64,000 nt of DNA from Actinomadura physcomitrii (GCF_008923205.2 NZ_WBMS02000003.1:1-64000); one strand, 5' to 3'; counted from the stretch's first letter, positions 1 through 8,100 are shown. Translations and numbers: made by a program. Notes: a model not told the origin generated them from the letters alone.

Positions 1-128
1 TGGGCGGGTACGGGTACACGCGGGAGTTCCCGGTGGAGCGGATGATGCGCGACGCCAAGATCACCCAGATCTACGAGGGCACCAACCAGATCCAGCGCAT
101 GGTCATCGCCCGCCAACTCCTCAAGTAG
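1..128 (+). CDS. Acyl-CoA dehydrogenase, C-terminal end (partial)
   Basis: Only the last 41 residues are in the window. The reading frame starts at base 3 and ends at TAG 126-128. The fragment contains [17 protein letters not shown] and [17 protein letters not shown], the C-terminal signature of flavin-dependent acyl-CoA dehydrogenases; the glutamate of the YEGT motif is the usual catalytic base that abstracts the alpha proton of the acyl-CoA. Substrate class cannot be judged from this piece. It is on the opposite strand from the second acyl-CoA dehydrogenase at 32.3-33.4 kb and is a separate gene. Confidence 0.93.
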   Translation, partial: GGYGYTREFPVERMMRDAKITQIYEGTNQIQRMVIARQLLK

Positions 129-260
129 CCCCGCGACGCCCCGCCTCCCCCTCCGCGTTTCGAGGCCGGCGCGGGTGGGTGACGGCGAAGGGCTGTCGCC
201 GCCGCGGGAGTGCCGTCAGGATGGGGGTCCGGTGGTCCATCCCGGACAAAGGGAGTGCGC

Positions 261-1064
261 ATGAGCGGAACCGGCCCCGCGCCCGAAATCGACACGAGCG
301 TCTCGCACGTGGCGCGCATCTGGAACTACTGGCTGGGCGGCAAGGACAACTATCCCGTCGACCGGGAGGTCGGCGACCAGATCCTCGGGATGCTCCCGGA
401 CGTGGCGCGGCTCGCCCGCGCCTCCCGGCTGTTCCTCAACCGGGTCGTCTGGCACCTGGCCGCCGAGGCGGGCGTCCGCCAGTTCATCGACATCGGGACG
501 GGCCTGCCCACCGTCGACAACACCCACGAGGTCGCGCAGCGCGCCGCGCCCGGCGCGCGGATCGTCTACGTCGACAACGACCCGCTGGTCCTCGCGCACG
601 CGCAGGCGCTGCTCACCAGCACCCCCGAGGGCGTGACCGCCTACATCGACGCCGACCTGCGCGACCCGGAGCGCATCCTGGCGAAGGCCGCCGAGACCGT
701 CGACTTCGACCGTCCGGTCGCGTTCACGCTGATGGGGATCCTGGAGTTCATCACCGACGACGAGCAGGCGTACTCGATCGTCCGGCGGCTGCTGGACGCG
801 GCGCCGTCCGGCAGCTACCTCGCCATGTACGACGGGACCAACGTCGTCCACGGCGAGGCGTCGGACCGGATCGTCGAGGTGTGGAACGCCTCCGGCAACG
901 CCGGCCTCGTGCTGCGCACGCCCGAGCGCATCCGGCGCTTCTTCGACGGCTTGGAACTGCTGGAGCCCGGCGTCGTCCCGGTGAACGAGTGGCGGCCCGA
1001 GGTGACCGTCGGCACCGAGCCGGAGCCCGTGGACGCCTACGGCGGCGTCGGCCGCAAGCCCTAG
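261..1064 (+). CDS. SAM-dependent methyltransferase, DUF574 family
   Basis: A 267-residue protein of the actinobacterial DUF574 (S-adenosyl methyltransferase) family. It opens with the family signature (IDTSVSHVARIWNYWLGGKDNYPVDREVGD), then a Rossmann SAM site with FIDIGTGLPT and VYVDNDPLVLAHA, and ends in the typical EWRPE segment. The ATG at 261 is chosen because GGGAG lies 6 nt upstream; an in-frame upstream ATG (210) lacks a ribosome site and the extension looks non-coding. Substrate is unknown for the family. A paralogue lies at 7285-8100. The stop overlaps the stop of the convergent gene at 1061 within CTAG. Confidence 0.9.
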   Translation: MSGTGPAPEIDTSVSHVARIWNYWLGGKDNYPVDREVGDQILGMLPDVARLARASRLFLNRVVWHLAAEAGVRQFIDIGTGLPTVDNTHEVAQRAAPGARIVYVDNDPLVLAHAQALLTSTPEGVTAYIDADLRDPERILAKAAETVDFDRPVAFTLMGILEFITDDEQAYSIVRRLLDAAPSGSYLAMYDGTNVVHGEASDRIVEVWNASGNAGLVLRTPERIRRFFDGLELLEPGVVPVNEWRPEVTVGTEPEPVDAYGGVGRKP

Positions 1065-1915
1065 CCGCCCGGCCCCCGCCCGCCGGGGGATCCGTCCGCG
1101 TGCCGCAGGATCTCGGTGATCGCGAACGCGGCGTCGAGCCGTCCGCCCTGCACGGCGGCCTTGTAGTAGACGAGCGCGACCTCCCCGCCGGCCCTGTCCC
1201 CGCTCCGGCCCGCCCGGTCGCCGAGGTGGTGGGCGTGGCAGGCCGCCTCCCGCGCGTCGAGGCCGTCCGGCGAGGCGTCCAGCAGGTCCAGCGCGCCGGG
1301 ATGGCCGGCCGCCGCGGCCTCGATCAGCAGCGGGACGGCCTCCCCGCCGCGCGCCGGGTCGGTGCCGAGCAGCACCGCGACCCGGTAGAGCGCGTCGGCG
1401 TCCCCGGCCGCGGCGCGGCCGAGCAGGCCCCGGCCGTGCGGGCCGTACCCGGCGACGGTCGCCCGCTGCGACTCCGTCAGCCGCACCGGCCTGGCCGGCT
1501 CCCCGTCCGGCGGCGCGAGCGCGCGCTCCGGCGCCTCCCGGTCCGCGGACCGGGGCGAGGGGACGTCGTCCCGGACCGCCGACCGCGCGGCGCGCAGCCG
1601 GGCCTGCCAGCCGGGCAGCGACGCGGTGCCCGGATCGTCCGAGCGCACGCCGGTCTGCCAGGCGCGCCGCTGGCAGCACAGCACGAAGCTCGCCACCCAG
1701 GCGGCGGAGGGAAGCCGCTTGCGCCGCCCGGCGAGCACGTCGAAGATCCCGGTCGTCGACAGCGACGGCAGGTCGCGGCGGCCGTACAGCTCGCCGAGGT
1801 GCTCGGAGACCTCCGCGAGTTTGCGGTACGGCGGGCGGTTGCAGGAGTCGTAGAGCGCGTTGAGCGCGCCGATGAAGTCGTCCGGCCCGGCGGGCCGCGA
1901 GGCATCGTCGATCAT
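1061..1915 (-). CDS. Hypothetical protein with alpha-helical repeat (Sel1-like) C-terminus
   Basis: About 284 residues. The N-terminal half has a conserved-looking segment (ALNALYDSCNRPPYRKLAEVSE) followed by LSTTGIFDVLAGRRKRLPS, which resembles the DNA-binding helix pair seen in actinobacterial regulators that test a helix-turn-helix plus downstream repeats. The C-terminal half has TPR/Sel1-like alanine-rich helices (GDADALYRVAVLLG, GHPGALDLLD, YYKAAVQGGRLDAAF). The ATG at 1915 follows AAAGGCG at good spacing; an alternative ATG at 1999 overlaps the stop of the upstream regulator (TGATG) and would add 28 residues. It is likely cotranscribed with the XRE/DUF5753 gene. Function unknown; partner of that regulator is inference. 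Confidence 0.7.
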   Translation of the reverse strand: MIDDASRPAGPDDFIGALNALYDSCNRPPYRKLAEVSEHLGELYGRRDLPSLSTTGIFDVLAGRRKRLPSAAWVASFVLCCQRRAWQTGVRSDDPGTASLPGWQARLRAARSAVRDDVPSPRSADREAPERALAPPDGEPARPVRLTESQRATVAGYGPHGRGLLGRAAAGDADALYRVAVLLGTDPARGGEAVPLLIEAAAAGHPGALDLLDASPDGLDAREAACHAHHLGDRAGRSGDRAGGEVALVYYKAAVQGGRLDAAFAITEILRHADGSPGGRGPGG

Positions 1916-1998
1916 GTAGGTCGCCTTTGCCGGCAGGGATCTGACCTGTCCGCCTTCATGCTGCCAGCCGGACGGCCCCGCCGTGGCCGGTATCGCCA

Positions 1999-2889
1999 TC
2001 ACAGGTCGCGCACTATCCGCCACAGGATCGACTGCGTCGCGGCGGCGGGCGCGGCGGTCAGCACGAGCCGGTTGATGGTGTGCCAGTACGGCACCGCGTC
2101 CGGCCCGGACGGGTACACCGCCCCGTTCAGCCGCTCCACGTACACGACGTCGGGCAGTTCGGGCTGCGGCGGCCGCAGCAGCGTGAACGAGCCGCCCGCG
2201 ACGGGCGGCGCCTCGGCCGCCGCCAGCGGCAGCACCTGCAGGGTGACGTGGGGCAGGTCGCAGACGTCCAGCAGGTGCTCGAACTGCGCGAACGCGACCG
2301 CCCGCCCGCCGCGCCCGCGCCGCAGCGCGGCCTCCTCGATCACCGCCCACAGCCGCGCGGGCGACGGCCTGTGCAGGATCCGCCGCCGGACGGCCCGCAG
2401 CGCGGCGAGCCGTTCGGCCTCCCCGGCGGGCCGGTGGTCCTCGAGGAGCGCGCGCGTGTAAGCCTCGGTCTGAAGCAGGTCCGGGACGACCTGCGCCTCG
2501 TAGGCGCGGATGAGGCCGGCCGACTGCTCCAGTTCCAGGTACGGTTCGTACCAGGGCGGGACCACGTCCCGATACGCGGCCCACCAGCGGGGCGCGTTCG
2601 CCTGCCGCGCGAGGCCGAGCAGCGTCGCGAGCGCGTCCCGGTCCGCGCCGCCGTAGGCGGCGCACAGGTCGGCGACCTCGCGCAGCCGCAGCACCGCCCG
2701 GCCGAGCTCGAGCCGGCTGATCCACTCCCGCGGGCGCCGGAGCACGGCCTCGGCGTCCTCCAGGCTGTGGCCGCCGGCCTCGCGCAGCCGCCGCAGCTGG
2801 GCGCCGAGGACCATCCTGGCCACGGTGGGCCCGGCCTCCCACTCCTCGTGGAAGCCGCCGCCGGCCTGTTCGGCCGCAACTGTGCTCAT
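1999..2889 (-). CDS. XRE-family regulator with DUF5753 domain
   Basis: A 296-residue protein with an N-terminal helix-turn-helix (about residues 20-80, LGAQLRRLREAGGHSLEDAE) and a C-terminal DUF5753 domain (WWAAYRDVVPPWYEPYLELE, then VVPDLLQTEAYTRALL and VTLQVLPL). These are cytoplasmic DNA-binding regulators common in actinomycetes, usually linked to DUF397 proteins and to development or secondary metabolism. Start ATG 2889 is preceded by GAAGGAAGG. No DUF397 gene is adjacent here; the downstream gene at 1061-1915 takes that place. The ligand is unknown. Confidence 0.88.
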   Translation of the reverse strand: MSTVAAEQAGGGFHEEWEAGPTVARMVLGAQLRRLREAGGHSLEDAEAVLRRPREWISRLELGRAVLRLREVADLCAAYGGADRDALATLLGLARQANAPRWWAAYRDVVPPWYEPYLELEQSAGLIRAYEAQVVPDLLQTEAYTRALLEDHRPAGEAERLAALRAVRRRILHRPSPARLWAVIEEAALRRGRGGRAVAFAQFEHLLDVCDLPHVTLQVLPLAAAEAPPVAGGSFTLLRPPQPELPDVVYVERLNGAVYPSGPDAVPYWHTINRLVLTAAPAAATQSILWRIVRDL

Positions 2890-2998
2890 GCCTTCCTTCG
2901 CGCGGACGACCGTCGGGCGTTTCCCACGAACGCTAGCCCAGCGCGGCACGGCGTGTCCCAGGGTTCGCAAGGCGGCCCGGCGCCGCTACGCCGGCCGA

Positions 2999-3020
2999 TA
3001 AACGGGGACCTCCCCGTTTA
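2999..3020. promoter_or_regulatory. Perfect 22-bp inverted repeat (probable operator)
   Basis: TAAACGGGGA-CC-TCCCCGTTTA is a perfect palindrome with 10-nt arms and a 2-nt centre, ending 20 nt before the ATG of the SnoaL-like gene and just before its GGAAGG ribosome site. The form and position fit a dimeric repressor operator (TetR/MarR size). No cognate regulator is encoded immediately next to it. Confidence 0.65.
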
Positions 3021-3040
3021 ATCTCCCCGGAAGGAACCTC

Positions 3041-3442
3041 ATGCCCCTCACCACCGAGGACCGGCTCGCGATCACCGACGCCATCTCGCTGCACGGCCAC
3101 TACGCCGACGGCGGCGAACTCGACCGCATGGCGGAGCTGTTCACCGAGGACGTCGTCCACGACGTCACCGCGCTCGGCTTCGACCGCATCGAGGGCCGCG
3201 CCGCGCTGAAGCAGGCCGCCCTGGACCTCGGCGACGGCAACCCGCTCGCCCACCACGTGACCAACGTCGTCGTCACCGGCGGCGACGGGGACCGTGCGCA
3301 CGCCGTCTCCAAGGCGATCGCCGTGCTGGCGGACGGCCGCTGCGGAAGCGCCGCCTACGAGGACACCCTCGTCCGCGACGGCGACCGCTGGCTGATCAGC
3401 CACCGCACGATCCGGCCGCGCCGCGCGCCCCTCACCCCGTGA
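3041..3442 (+). CDS. SnoaL/NTF2-like family protein
   Basis: A 133-residue protein with the cone-shaped NTF2-like pattern: an N-terminal helix (DRLAITDAISLHGHYADGG), the LFTEDVVHDVT strand segment, HHVTNVVVTGG and a C-terminal WLISHRTIRPRR strand. Related proteins are small ketosteroid isomerase-like enzymes or ligand-binding proteins; the sequence alone does not say which. Ribosome site GGAAGGA lies 7 nt before the ATG. It stands alone behind the perfect palindrome at 2999-3020, so it is probably repressed by an unlinked regulator. Confidence 0.82.
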   Translation: MPLTTEDRLAITDAISLHGHYADGGELDRMAELFTEDVVHDVTALGFDRIEGRAALKQAALDLGDGNPLAHHVTNVVVTGGDGDRAHAVSKAIAVLADGRCGSAAYEDTLVRDGDRWLISHRTIRPRRAPLTP

Positions 3443-3521
3443 CGCCGGCCGCTCCGGGGCCGGCGGCCCGCGCCGATTAGCATGATCGAAGCCGCCGGAG
3501 TCCACCTGTGAGGAGCGGTTC

Positions 3522-4472
3522 GTGCACGAGATCGCCGTGTTCAGCGGGAGCGCCCACCCCGAGCTCGCCGCCGAGGTCTGCGCCCATCTCGGCGTGCCGC
3601 TGAGCCCGGCCCGTGTCTCCCGGTTCGCCAACGACTGCCTGGAGGTCCAGCTCCAGGCCAACTGCCGCGAGCGGGACGTGTTCCTCATCCAGCCGCTCGT
3701 CGCGCCCGTCCAGGAGAACCTGGTCGAGCTGCTCCTCATGTGCGACGCGGCGCGCGGCGCGTCCGCGAGCCGCATCACCGTCGTGATGCCGCACTACTCC
3801 TACGCCCGCTCCGACAAGAAGGACGCGCCGCGCATCTCGATCGGCGGCCGCCTCGTCGCCGACCTGCTCGTGGCGTCCGGCGCGTCCCGCGTCCTCGCCA
3901 TGACGCTGCACTCGCCGCAGGTGCACGGCTTCTTCTCGGTCCCGGTCGACCACCTGCACGCGCTCCGCGAGCTCGCCGAGCACTTCCGGCGGTACGACCT
4001 GTCGCGCACCACCGTCGTCTCGCCGGACCTCGGCAACGCCAAGGAGGCCGCCGCCTTCGCCCGGCTGCTCGGCGTCCAGGTCGCGGCCGGCGCCAAGCAG
4101 CGCTTCTCCGACGACCGCGTGCAGATCAGCTCGGTCATCGGCGAGATCGCGGGCCGGGACGTGATCGTGCTGGACGACGAGATCGCCAAGGGCAGCACCG
4201 TCCTGGAACTGCTGGACCGGCTGCGCGAGCTCGGCCCCCGCACGATCCGCATCGCCTGCACGCACGGCCTGTTCGCCGCCGGTGCCCTGAAGCGGCTGTC
4301 CGCCGAGCCGGACGTGCTGGAGATCGTCTGCACCAACACCGTGCCCGTCCCGGCCGGCGAGCGCGGCGGCAAGCTCCGGGTCCTGTCGATCGCGCCGGCC
4401 CTCGCCGAGGCCGTCCGCCGCATCCACAACGGCGAGTCCGTGAGCGCCCTCTTCGAGAACCCCCACCCCTGA
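3522..4472 (+). CDS. prs: Ribose-phosphate pyrophosphokinase (PRPP synthetase) paralogue
   Basis: A 316-residue protein of the class I PRPP synthetase family, which makes 5-phosphoribosyl-1-diphosphate from ribose 5-phosphate and ATP. Recognisable elements are the FANDCLEVQL region, the ATP-site PHYSYARSDKKD, TLHSPQVHGFF (canonical DLHAxQIQGFF) and the PRPP loop IVLDDEIAKGSTVLELL. Several positions differ from housekeeping enzymes: the canonical DTGG of the PRPP loop is DEIAKGS and the flexible-loop basic motif is altered, so this is probably a diverged second copy. Start is GTG 3522 with AGGAG 7 nt upstream. Convergent with the gene at 4489. Confidence 0.86.
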   Translation: MHEIAVFSGSAHPELAAEVCAHLGVPLSPARVSRFANDCLEVQLQANCRERDVFLIQPLVAPVQENLVELLLMCDAARGASASRITVVMPHYSYARSDKKDAPRISIGGRLVADLLVASGASRVLAMTLHSPQVHGFFSVPVDHLHALRELAEHFRRYDLSRTTVVSPDLGNAKEAAAFARLLGVQVAAGAKQRFSDDRVQISSVIGEIAGRDVIVLDDEIAKGSTVLELLDRLRELGPRTIRIACTHGLFAAGALKRLSAEPDVLEIVCTNTVPVPAGERGGKLRVLSIAPALAEAVRRIHNGESVSALFENPHP

Positions 4473-4491
4473 CCCCCGGCGGGCGGGGTCA
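4470..4491. terminator. Hairpin between convergent genes
   Basis: TGACCCC and GGGGTCA form perfect 7-nt arms around an 8-nt GC-rich loop, overlapping the stop codons of both the PRPP synthetase and the small membrane protein gene. It probably serves as a bidirectional terminator; there is no U tract, as is usual in this GC range. Confidence 0.55.
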
Positions 4492-4824
4492 GAGGAGCAT
4501 GTCGCTGCCGCCGGACTCCTCTTCGCCGTCGGTCGTGTGCTCGGGTTCGAGGTACTCGTCCTCGGGCCAGAGCTCGTTGGCGAGGAAGGCGAGGTACTCC
4601 TCGTCGCCCGGGTCGAGTTCGGCGGTCATGGACTCGGGGTGGACGCGGCCGGGGCCGGCGTCCGCCGCGGGTTCGGCGGTGGCGGGGTCGGCTCTGGACG
4701 GCTCGTCCGGGGCCGGGGGCGCCGCGGGACGGAGCAGGCACAGGCCGAACAGGGCGGCCACTGACACCAGGACCAGGACTGTGATCACGACACCACCCCG
4801 TCCTTTCGCGGTCGAGTTCCACAT
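4489..4824 (-). CDS. Small single-pass membrane protein with HPES/DEYL module
   Basis: A 111-residue protein: short N-terminus, one hydrophobic helix (about residues 11-31, GVVITVLVLVSVAALFGLCL), a Pro/Ala-rich linker, then an acidic tail. Residues 62-96 (HPESMTAELDPGDEEYLAFL followed by ANELWPEDEYLEPEH) are nearly superimposable on residues 35-69 of the protein at 6493-6990. Not a family I recognise. The tail would be cytoplasmic or external depending on orientation; the positively charged N-terminus (TAKGRGG) suggests N-in, so the acidic tail may be outside. Start ATG 4824. Confidence 0.72.
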   Translation of the reverse strand: MWNSTAKGRGGVVITVLVLVSVAALFGLCLLRPAAPPAPDEPSRADPATAEPAADAGPGRVHPESMTAELDPGDEEYLAFLANELWPEDEYLEPEHTTDGEEESGGSDMLL

Positions 4825-4888
4825 GACTCTTACGTAAGTAGCAAAACAGTTGAACGCTACCTGGACGACCTATCGGATGGGAGCCGAC

Positions 4889-5569
4889 ATGCGGGCCGCC
4901 GGAGACAATGGCGCGGTGGAGTCGCACGGAGCGGTCGACGCGCGGGCCCGCGAGCTGGCCCGCGTCGTCTGGGACCACCTGGTGCTCACCGGCCCCCTCT
5001 CCAAGGCTGACGCGATACTCGCGCTGGGGTGCCACGACACGCGGGTGGCGGCGCACGCGGCGAGGCTTTGGCGTGCGGGATGGGCTCCGGTGGTGGTCGT
5101 CACCGGCGGGCGGGGCAAGATCACTTCGGGGTGGACGGAGACGGAGGCGCGGGTTTTCGCGCGTGTGGCGCGCGCGGAGGGGGTTCCGGACGCGGCTCTG
5201 CTGCTCGAGGAGACCGCTGCGAACACGGGGGAGAACATCACCGCGACGAGACGGTTGCTTGACGGACGGCTCGATCTGCGGAGCGGGATTTTGGTCGCCA
5301 AGCCGTACATGACCCGGCGGGCGCTCGCCACGGCGCGCAAGCAGTGGCCCGAAGTGACCTGGATCGCCGCGTGTCCGGACCTCGGGTACGAGGCGTACGG
5401 GGCGGGGGACGACGAGCGGCGGTTCATCGAGCTGATGGTGGGCGACCTCCAGCGGATGGAGGTGTACGCCGAGCTGGGGTTCCAGGTGCCGATGCCGGTT
5501 CCGGCGGCGGTGTGGGCGGCGTACGAGGAGCTGGTGGGGCTCGGATACGACCGGCACGTGATCAGGTGA
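4889..5569 (+). CDS. YdcF/SanA-like DUF218 protein
   Basis: A 226-residue protein of the DUF218 family (E. coli YdcF group). It carries the family motifs ADAILALGCHDTRVAAHAA, VVVVTGGRG, E-ETAANTGENI and the C-terminal FIELMVGDLQRMEVYAELGF. DUF218 proteins adopt a Rossmann-like fold; YdcF binds S-adenosylmethionine, and SanA/ElyC relatives affect the envelope. There is no membrane segment here. ATG 4889 has GGGAG 5 nt upstream; TTG 4850 and ATG 4877 lack ribosome sites. It lies between the two HPES-module genes. Confidence 0.85.
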   Translation: MRAAGDNGAVESHGAVDARARELARVVWDHLVLTGPLSKADAILALGCHDTRVAAHAARLWRAGWAPVVVVTGGRGKITSGWTETEARVFARVARAEGVPDAALLLEETAANTGENITATRRLLDGRLDLRSGILVAKPYMTRRALATARKQWPEVTWIAACPDLGYEAYGAGDDERRFIELMVGDLQRMEVYAELGFQVPMPVPAAVWAAYEELVGLGYDRHVIR

Positions 5570-5588
5570 CGGTGGCACAATCGGACGC

Positions 5589-6066
5589 ATGGCGTCAGTG
5601 GCCACTTACTGCCGGATCTGCGAACCGCTCTGCGGCCTGGAGGCCACCGTCGAGGACGGGAAGGTCGTCCGGATCCGCCCCGACCGGGAGCATCTCGTTC
5701 TGCACCTCGGTCATCGCGATGCCCTTGGGGCAGGCTGCCGTTCCTGCAGAACCACCTCACCCCGTACGGGGCGTGGACGGAGCCGGTCGTCGCGCCGCGC
5801 GGGGAGGCCCGTCAGGAGTGGGAGATCATCGACGCGCTGGCGCGCCGGATGGGGCTCGGCGTCGGCGCGTTCCCGCTGCAGCGGCTCGCGCACCGGCTGG
5901 GCGTCCGGCCGTCTCCGCGGTTCCTGGCGGACGCGCTGCTGCGCACGGGCCCGGCGGGGGACTGGTACGGGCTGCGCCGGCTCCTCGGCCGGCGCGGCGG
6001 GCTCAGCGTGCGCCGGTTGCGGAAGGCGCCGCACGGTGTCGTCCTCGCCGAGCACCAGCGGACGGG
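5589..6066 (+). pseudogene. Molybdopterin oxidoreductase remnant with micro-inversion and large deletion
   Basis: The first 35 codons (5589-5693) give an intact start of a molybdopterin-dinucleotide oxidoreductase, including the iron-sulphur-type YCRICEPLCGLEATV. Bases 5694-5732 then match the family only on the minus strand, where they read CPKGIAMTEVQNE, the segment that should follow shortly after REH. From about 5739 the plus strand resumes much later in the protein (PFLQNHLTPYGAWTEPVV, RGEARQEWEIIDALARRMGL) and runs to GVVLAEHQ near 6059, in another frame. Several hundred codons holding the cofactor domain are missing. The gene cannot make a working enzyme. What follows to 6144 is not recognisable. 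Confidence 0.85.
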
Positions 6067-6144
6067 GCCATCAAGCCGCAGCACGCAGGCACCACTTCAC
6101 GCAGCGCCTGCGCCTCCAGGTCATCCAGATCTAGCTATGTAGTA

Positions 6145-6354
6145 CTAGGCGGCGGTCGTCGGGCGGTGCGGTGCGATCACGCGGCCGTCGGGCAGCAGCT
6201 CGCCGGTGTCCTCGAAGACGACGATGCCGTTGCAGAGCAGGCTCCAGCCCTGCTCCGGGTGGGCGGCGACGGTCTTTGCGGCCTCCCGGTCCAGCGCGTC
6301 GGGCCGAGGGCACGGCGGCTGGTGCGGGCAGGACGGGGCGCGTTGGTCGGTCAC
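6145..6354 (-). CDS. DUF5999 family small protein
   Basis: A 69-residue protein with the complete DUF5999 pattern: CPHQPPCPRPDALDREAA, VAAHPEQGWSLLCNGIVVFE and DTGELLPDGRVIAPHRP. The family is common in actinomycetes, often expressed with developmental genes, and has no assigned function; the conserved Cys/His cluster at the N-terminus may bind metal. The GTG at 6354 is preferred because GGAGGA sits 5 nt upstream; the ATG at 6390 would add 12 residues without a good ribosome site. Confidence 0.85.
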   Translation of the reverse strand: MTDQRAPSCPHQPPCPRPDALDREAAKTVAAHPEQGWSLLCNGIVVFEDTGELLPDGRVIAPHRPTTAA

Positions 6355-6492
6355 GGGTTCCTCCACGGACGTCCCTGTGATTAAGGACATAGTGGAAGCC
6401 TGCCGCCGTTCGTCCGAAATATGCAAGTCGATGGGGGATTCTTTACCGTTCATCGCGTGTGGCGCCGGACAAGTTGGGGCATATTGGGACGT

Positions 6493-6990
6493 TCAGCGCA
6501 GAAGACCCTCGTCCGGTTCGCCGCCGTGGTCGACGTCGAGCCCGACCACCGACAGGCATCCGGTGCAGATCCACTCGGCGATGACGGCCTCGGAGTTCAT
6601 CCCGTGCGCCCGGTAGGGGCGGTCGACCCAGCGGCGCCGCATCCCGTGCCCGCACGAGGAGTGCAGCAGGCGCCCGCAGGTCGGGCACGGCCAGACGTCC
6701 TCGCAGCGCCGGTCGCACTGCGGGCACAGCGGCGACTCGTAGTGCTCGGCCGGGTCGGGGAGGCCCAGCTCGTCCCGCCACTCGTGCTCGAGGTCGAGGT
6801 ACTCGTCGCCCGGCCAGTGGTGGTCGGCCAGCCAGGCCAGGTACTCCTCCTCTCCAGGGGCGAGCACGGCCGTCAGCGACTCGGGGTGCTCGTCGCGCGG
6901 GCGGTGTCGGCGCTCGGCACGCCGCGCGGTGGCCAGCAGGGTCAGCAGGCCGAGGAGCGCGGCCGCTGCCAGGCCAGTCGCCAGGGGCAT
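6493..6990 (-). CDS. Membrane-anchored protein with HPES/DEYL module and RING/PHD-like finger
   Basis: A 165-residue protein: hydrophobic N-terminal helix (residues 2-21), basic stretch, HPES/DEYL module (residues 35-69; HPESLTAVLAPGEEEYLAWL), then a cysteine/histidine finger. Cys 89, 92, 96, 102, 105, 113, 142 and 145 with His 110 and 115 give CPQC-x3-C-x5-CPTCG-x4-H-x2-C-x-H and a distal CTGC pair, a spacing like RING/PHD or prokaryotic RING domains. No ubiquitin-like partner is seen nearby. AAGGA lies 8 nt before the ATG. Function unknown; zinc binding is inferred from spacing. Paralogous in its middle part to the protein at 4489-4824. Confidence 0.78.
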   Translation of the reverse strand: MPLATGLAAAALLGLLTLLATARRAERRHRPRDEHPESLTAVLAPGEEEYLAWLADHHWPGDEYLDLEHEWRDELGLPDPAEHYESPLCPQCDRRCEDVWPCPTCGRLLHSSCGHGMRRRWVDRPYRAHGMNSEAVIAEWICTGCLSVVGLDVDHGGEPDEGLLR

Positions 6991-7284
6991 CGCGGCGTCC
7001 TTACATGATCTTGTGGCGGGAAGGTCCGATCATGAATTCACTTCACAAAACCCTGCGAACGGTACAAGAAAGGCTCTTAACGGAAAAGTCGATCAGAAAA
7101 GAATCTTCGCCTGGACCATGATCGGCACGGGACCGAAACCCGCCTCGGGTACCGTCCGGAACCCGTGCGGCCTGCGGGAACCGGGGCGTCCGAGCGTCGC
7201 CGAGGCCGCGCGGACGCCGCCGCCGGTTTCACTCTCCGCTGAATCCGGCCTCTCCCGCCGCCACGCCGGGAGCCGCGCCGATGA

Positions 7285-8100
7285 TCAGTCCTTGCGTCCC
7301 ATCACCGCCACCATCTGGCTGTGCAGCGGGTGCTCCAGCGGGCCCTTCGGCCCGTTCGGGCGCCACTCGGTCACGTTCGCCACGCCCGGTTCCAGGATCG
7401 TCAGCCCCTCCATGAACCCCTCGATCTGCGAGGAGTGCCGGAAGTAGGACCCGCCGAGCCCCGACTGCAGGATCCGCTTGGCCTCCTCGACCCGCGGGTC
7501 GTCGCCCGAGTCGTGCAGATGCGTGAGCATGACATGGCTGCCCGCCGGCAGGAACGGGTGCAGCGCCCGGACGACCGCGGCCGGGTCCCGCTCGTCCGGG
7601 ACGTGGTGGATGATCGCGGCGAGGATCAGCCCGACCGGCCGGTCCAGGTCGATGAGCCCGGTCAGCGCCGGGTCTGTGAAGATCTTCGCCGGCTCGTACA
7701 GGTCGCCCTGGATGAACGTGGCGACGCCCTGCTCGGTGAGCAGGGCCCGGCCGTGCGCCAGCACGATCGGGTCGTTGTCCACGTACACCACCCGGGCGTC
7801 CGGGTTCGCCGACCGGGCGAACTGGTGCACGTTGGACGACGTCGGGAGCCCCGACCCGATGTCCACGAACTGGTCGATCCCGATCTCGCCCGCCAGGTAC
7901 TCCACCGCCCGCCCGATCGCGACCCGGTTCCCCTGCGCGACGACCGGCGCCTCCGGGACGAGCTCCATCACCATGTCGGCCACCTCACGGTCGGCGGCGA
8001 AGTTGTCCTTGCCGCCGAGGAAGTAGTCGTACACCCGGGCGAACGTCGGCGTGGAGGTGTCGATGCCGGGAGGCGCGCTCTCCGGGAGTTCGTCGGCCAC
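7285..8100 (-). CDS. SAM-dependent methyltransferase, DUF574 family (second copy)
   Basis: A 271-residue DUF574 protein with the same architecture as that at 261-1064: PPGIDTSTPTFARVYDYFLGG, KDNFAADREVADMVM, VDIGSGLPTSSNVHQFA, VYVDNDPIVLAHGRALL, and the C-terminal TEWRPNGPKGP. A GTG at 8100 is chosen as start since GAAGGAG lies 8 nt upstream; the long upstream extension in frame is of biased composition and looks non-coding. The methyl acceptor is unknown. Two copies within 7 kb fits the expansion of this family in Streptosporangiales. Confidence 0.9.
   Translation of the reverse strand: MADELPESAPPGIDTSTPTFARVYDYFLGGKDNFAADREVADMVMELVPEAPVVAQGNRVAIGRAVEYLAGEIGIDQFVDIGSGLPTSSNVHQFARSANPDARVVYVDNDPIVLAHGRALLTEQGVATFIQGDLYEPAKIFTDPALTGLIDLDRPVGLILAAIIHHVPDERDPAAVVRALHPFLPAGSHVMLTHLHDSGDDPRVEEAKRILQSGLGGSYFRHSSQIEGFMEGLTILEPGVANVTEWRPNGPKGPLEHPLHSQMVAVMGRKD

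Noticed and set aside
179..2461. 760-residue plus-strand open frame over the DUF574 and regulator genes
   Set aside because: Arg/Pro-rich composition and out-of-frame overlap with genes having clear domains on both strands; an artefact of high GC.
6067..6144. Fragment after the molybdopterin pseudogene considered as a transposon end
   Set aside because: No terminal inverted repeat, target duplication or transposase fragment could be found.
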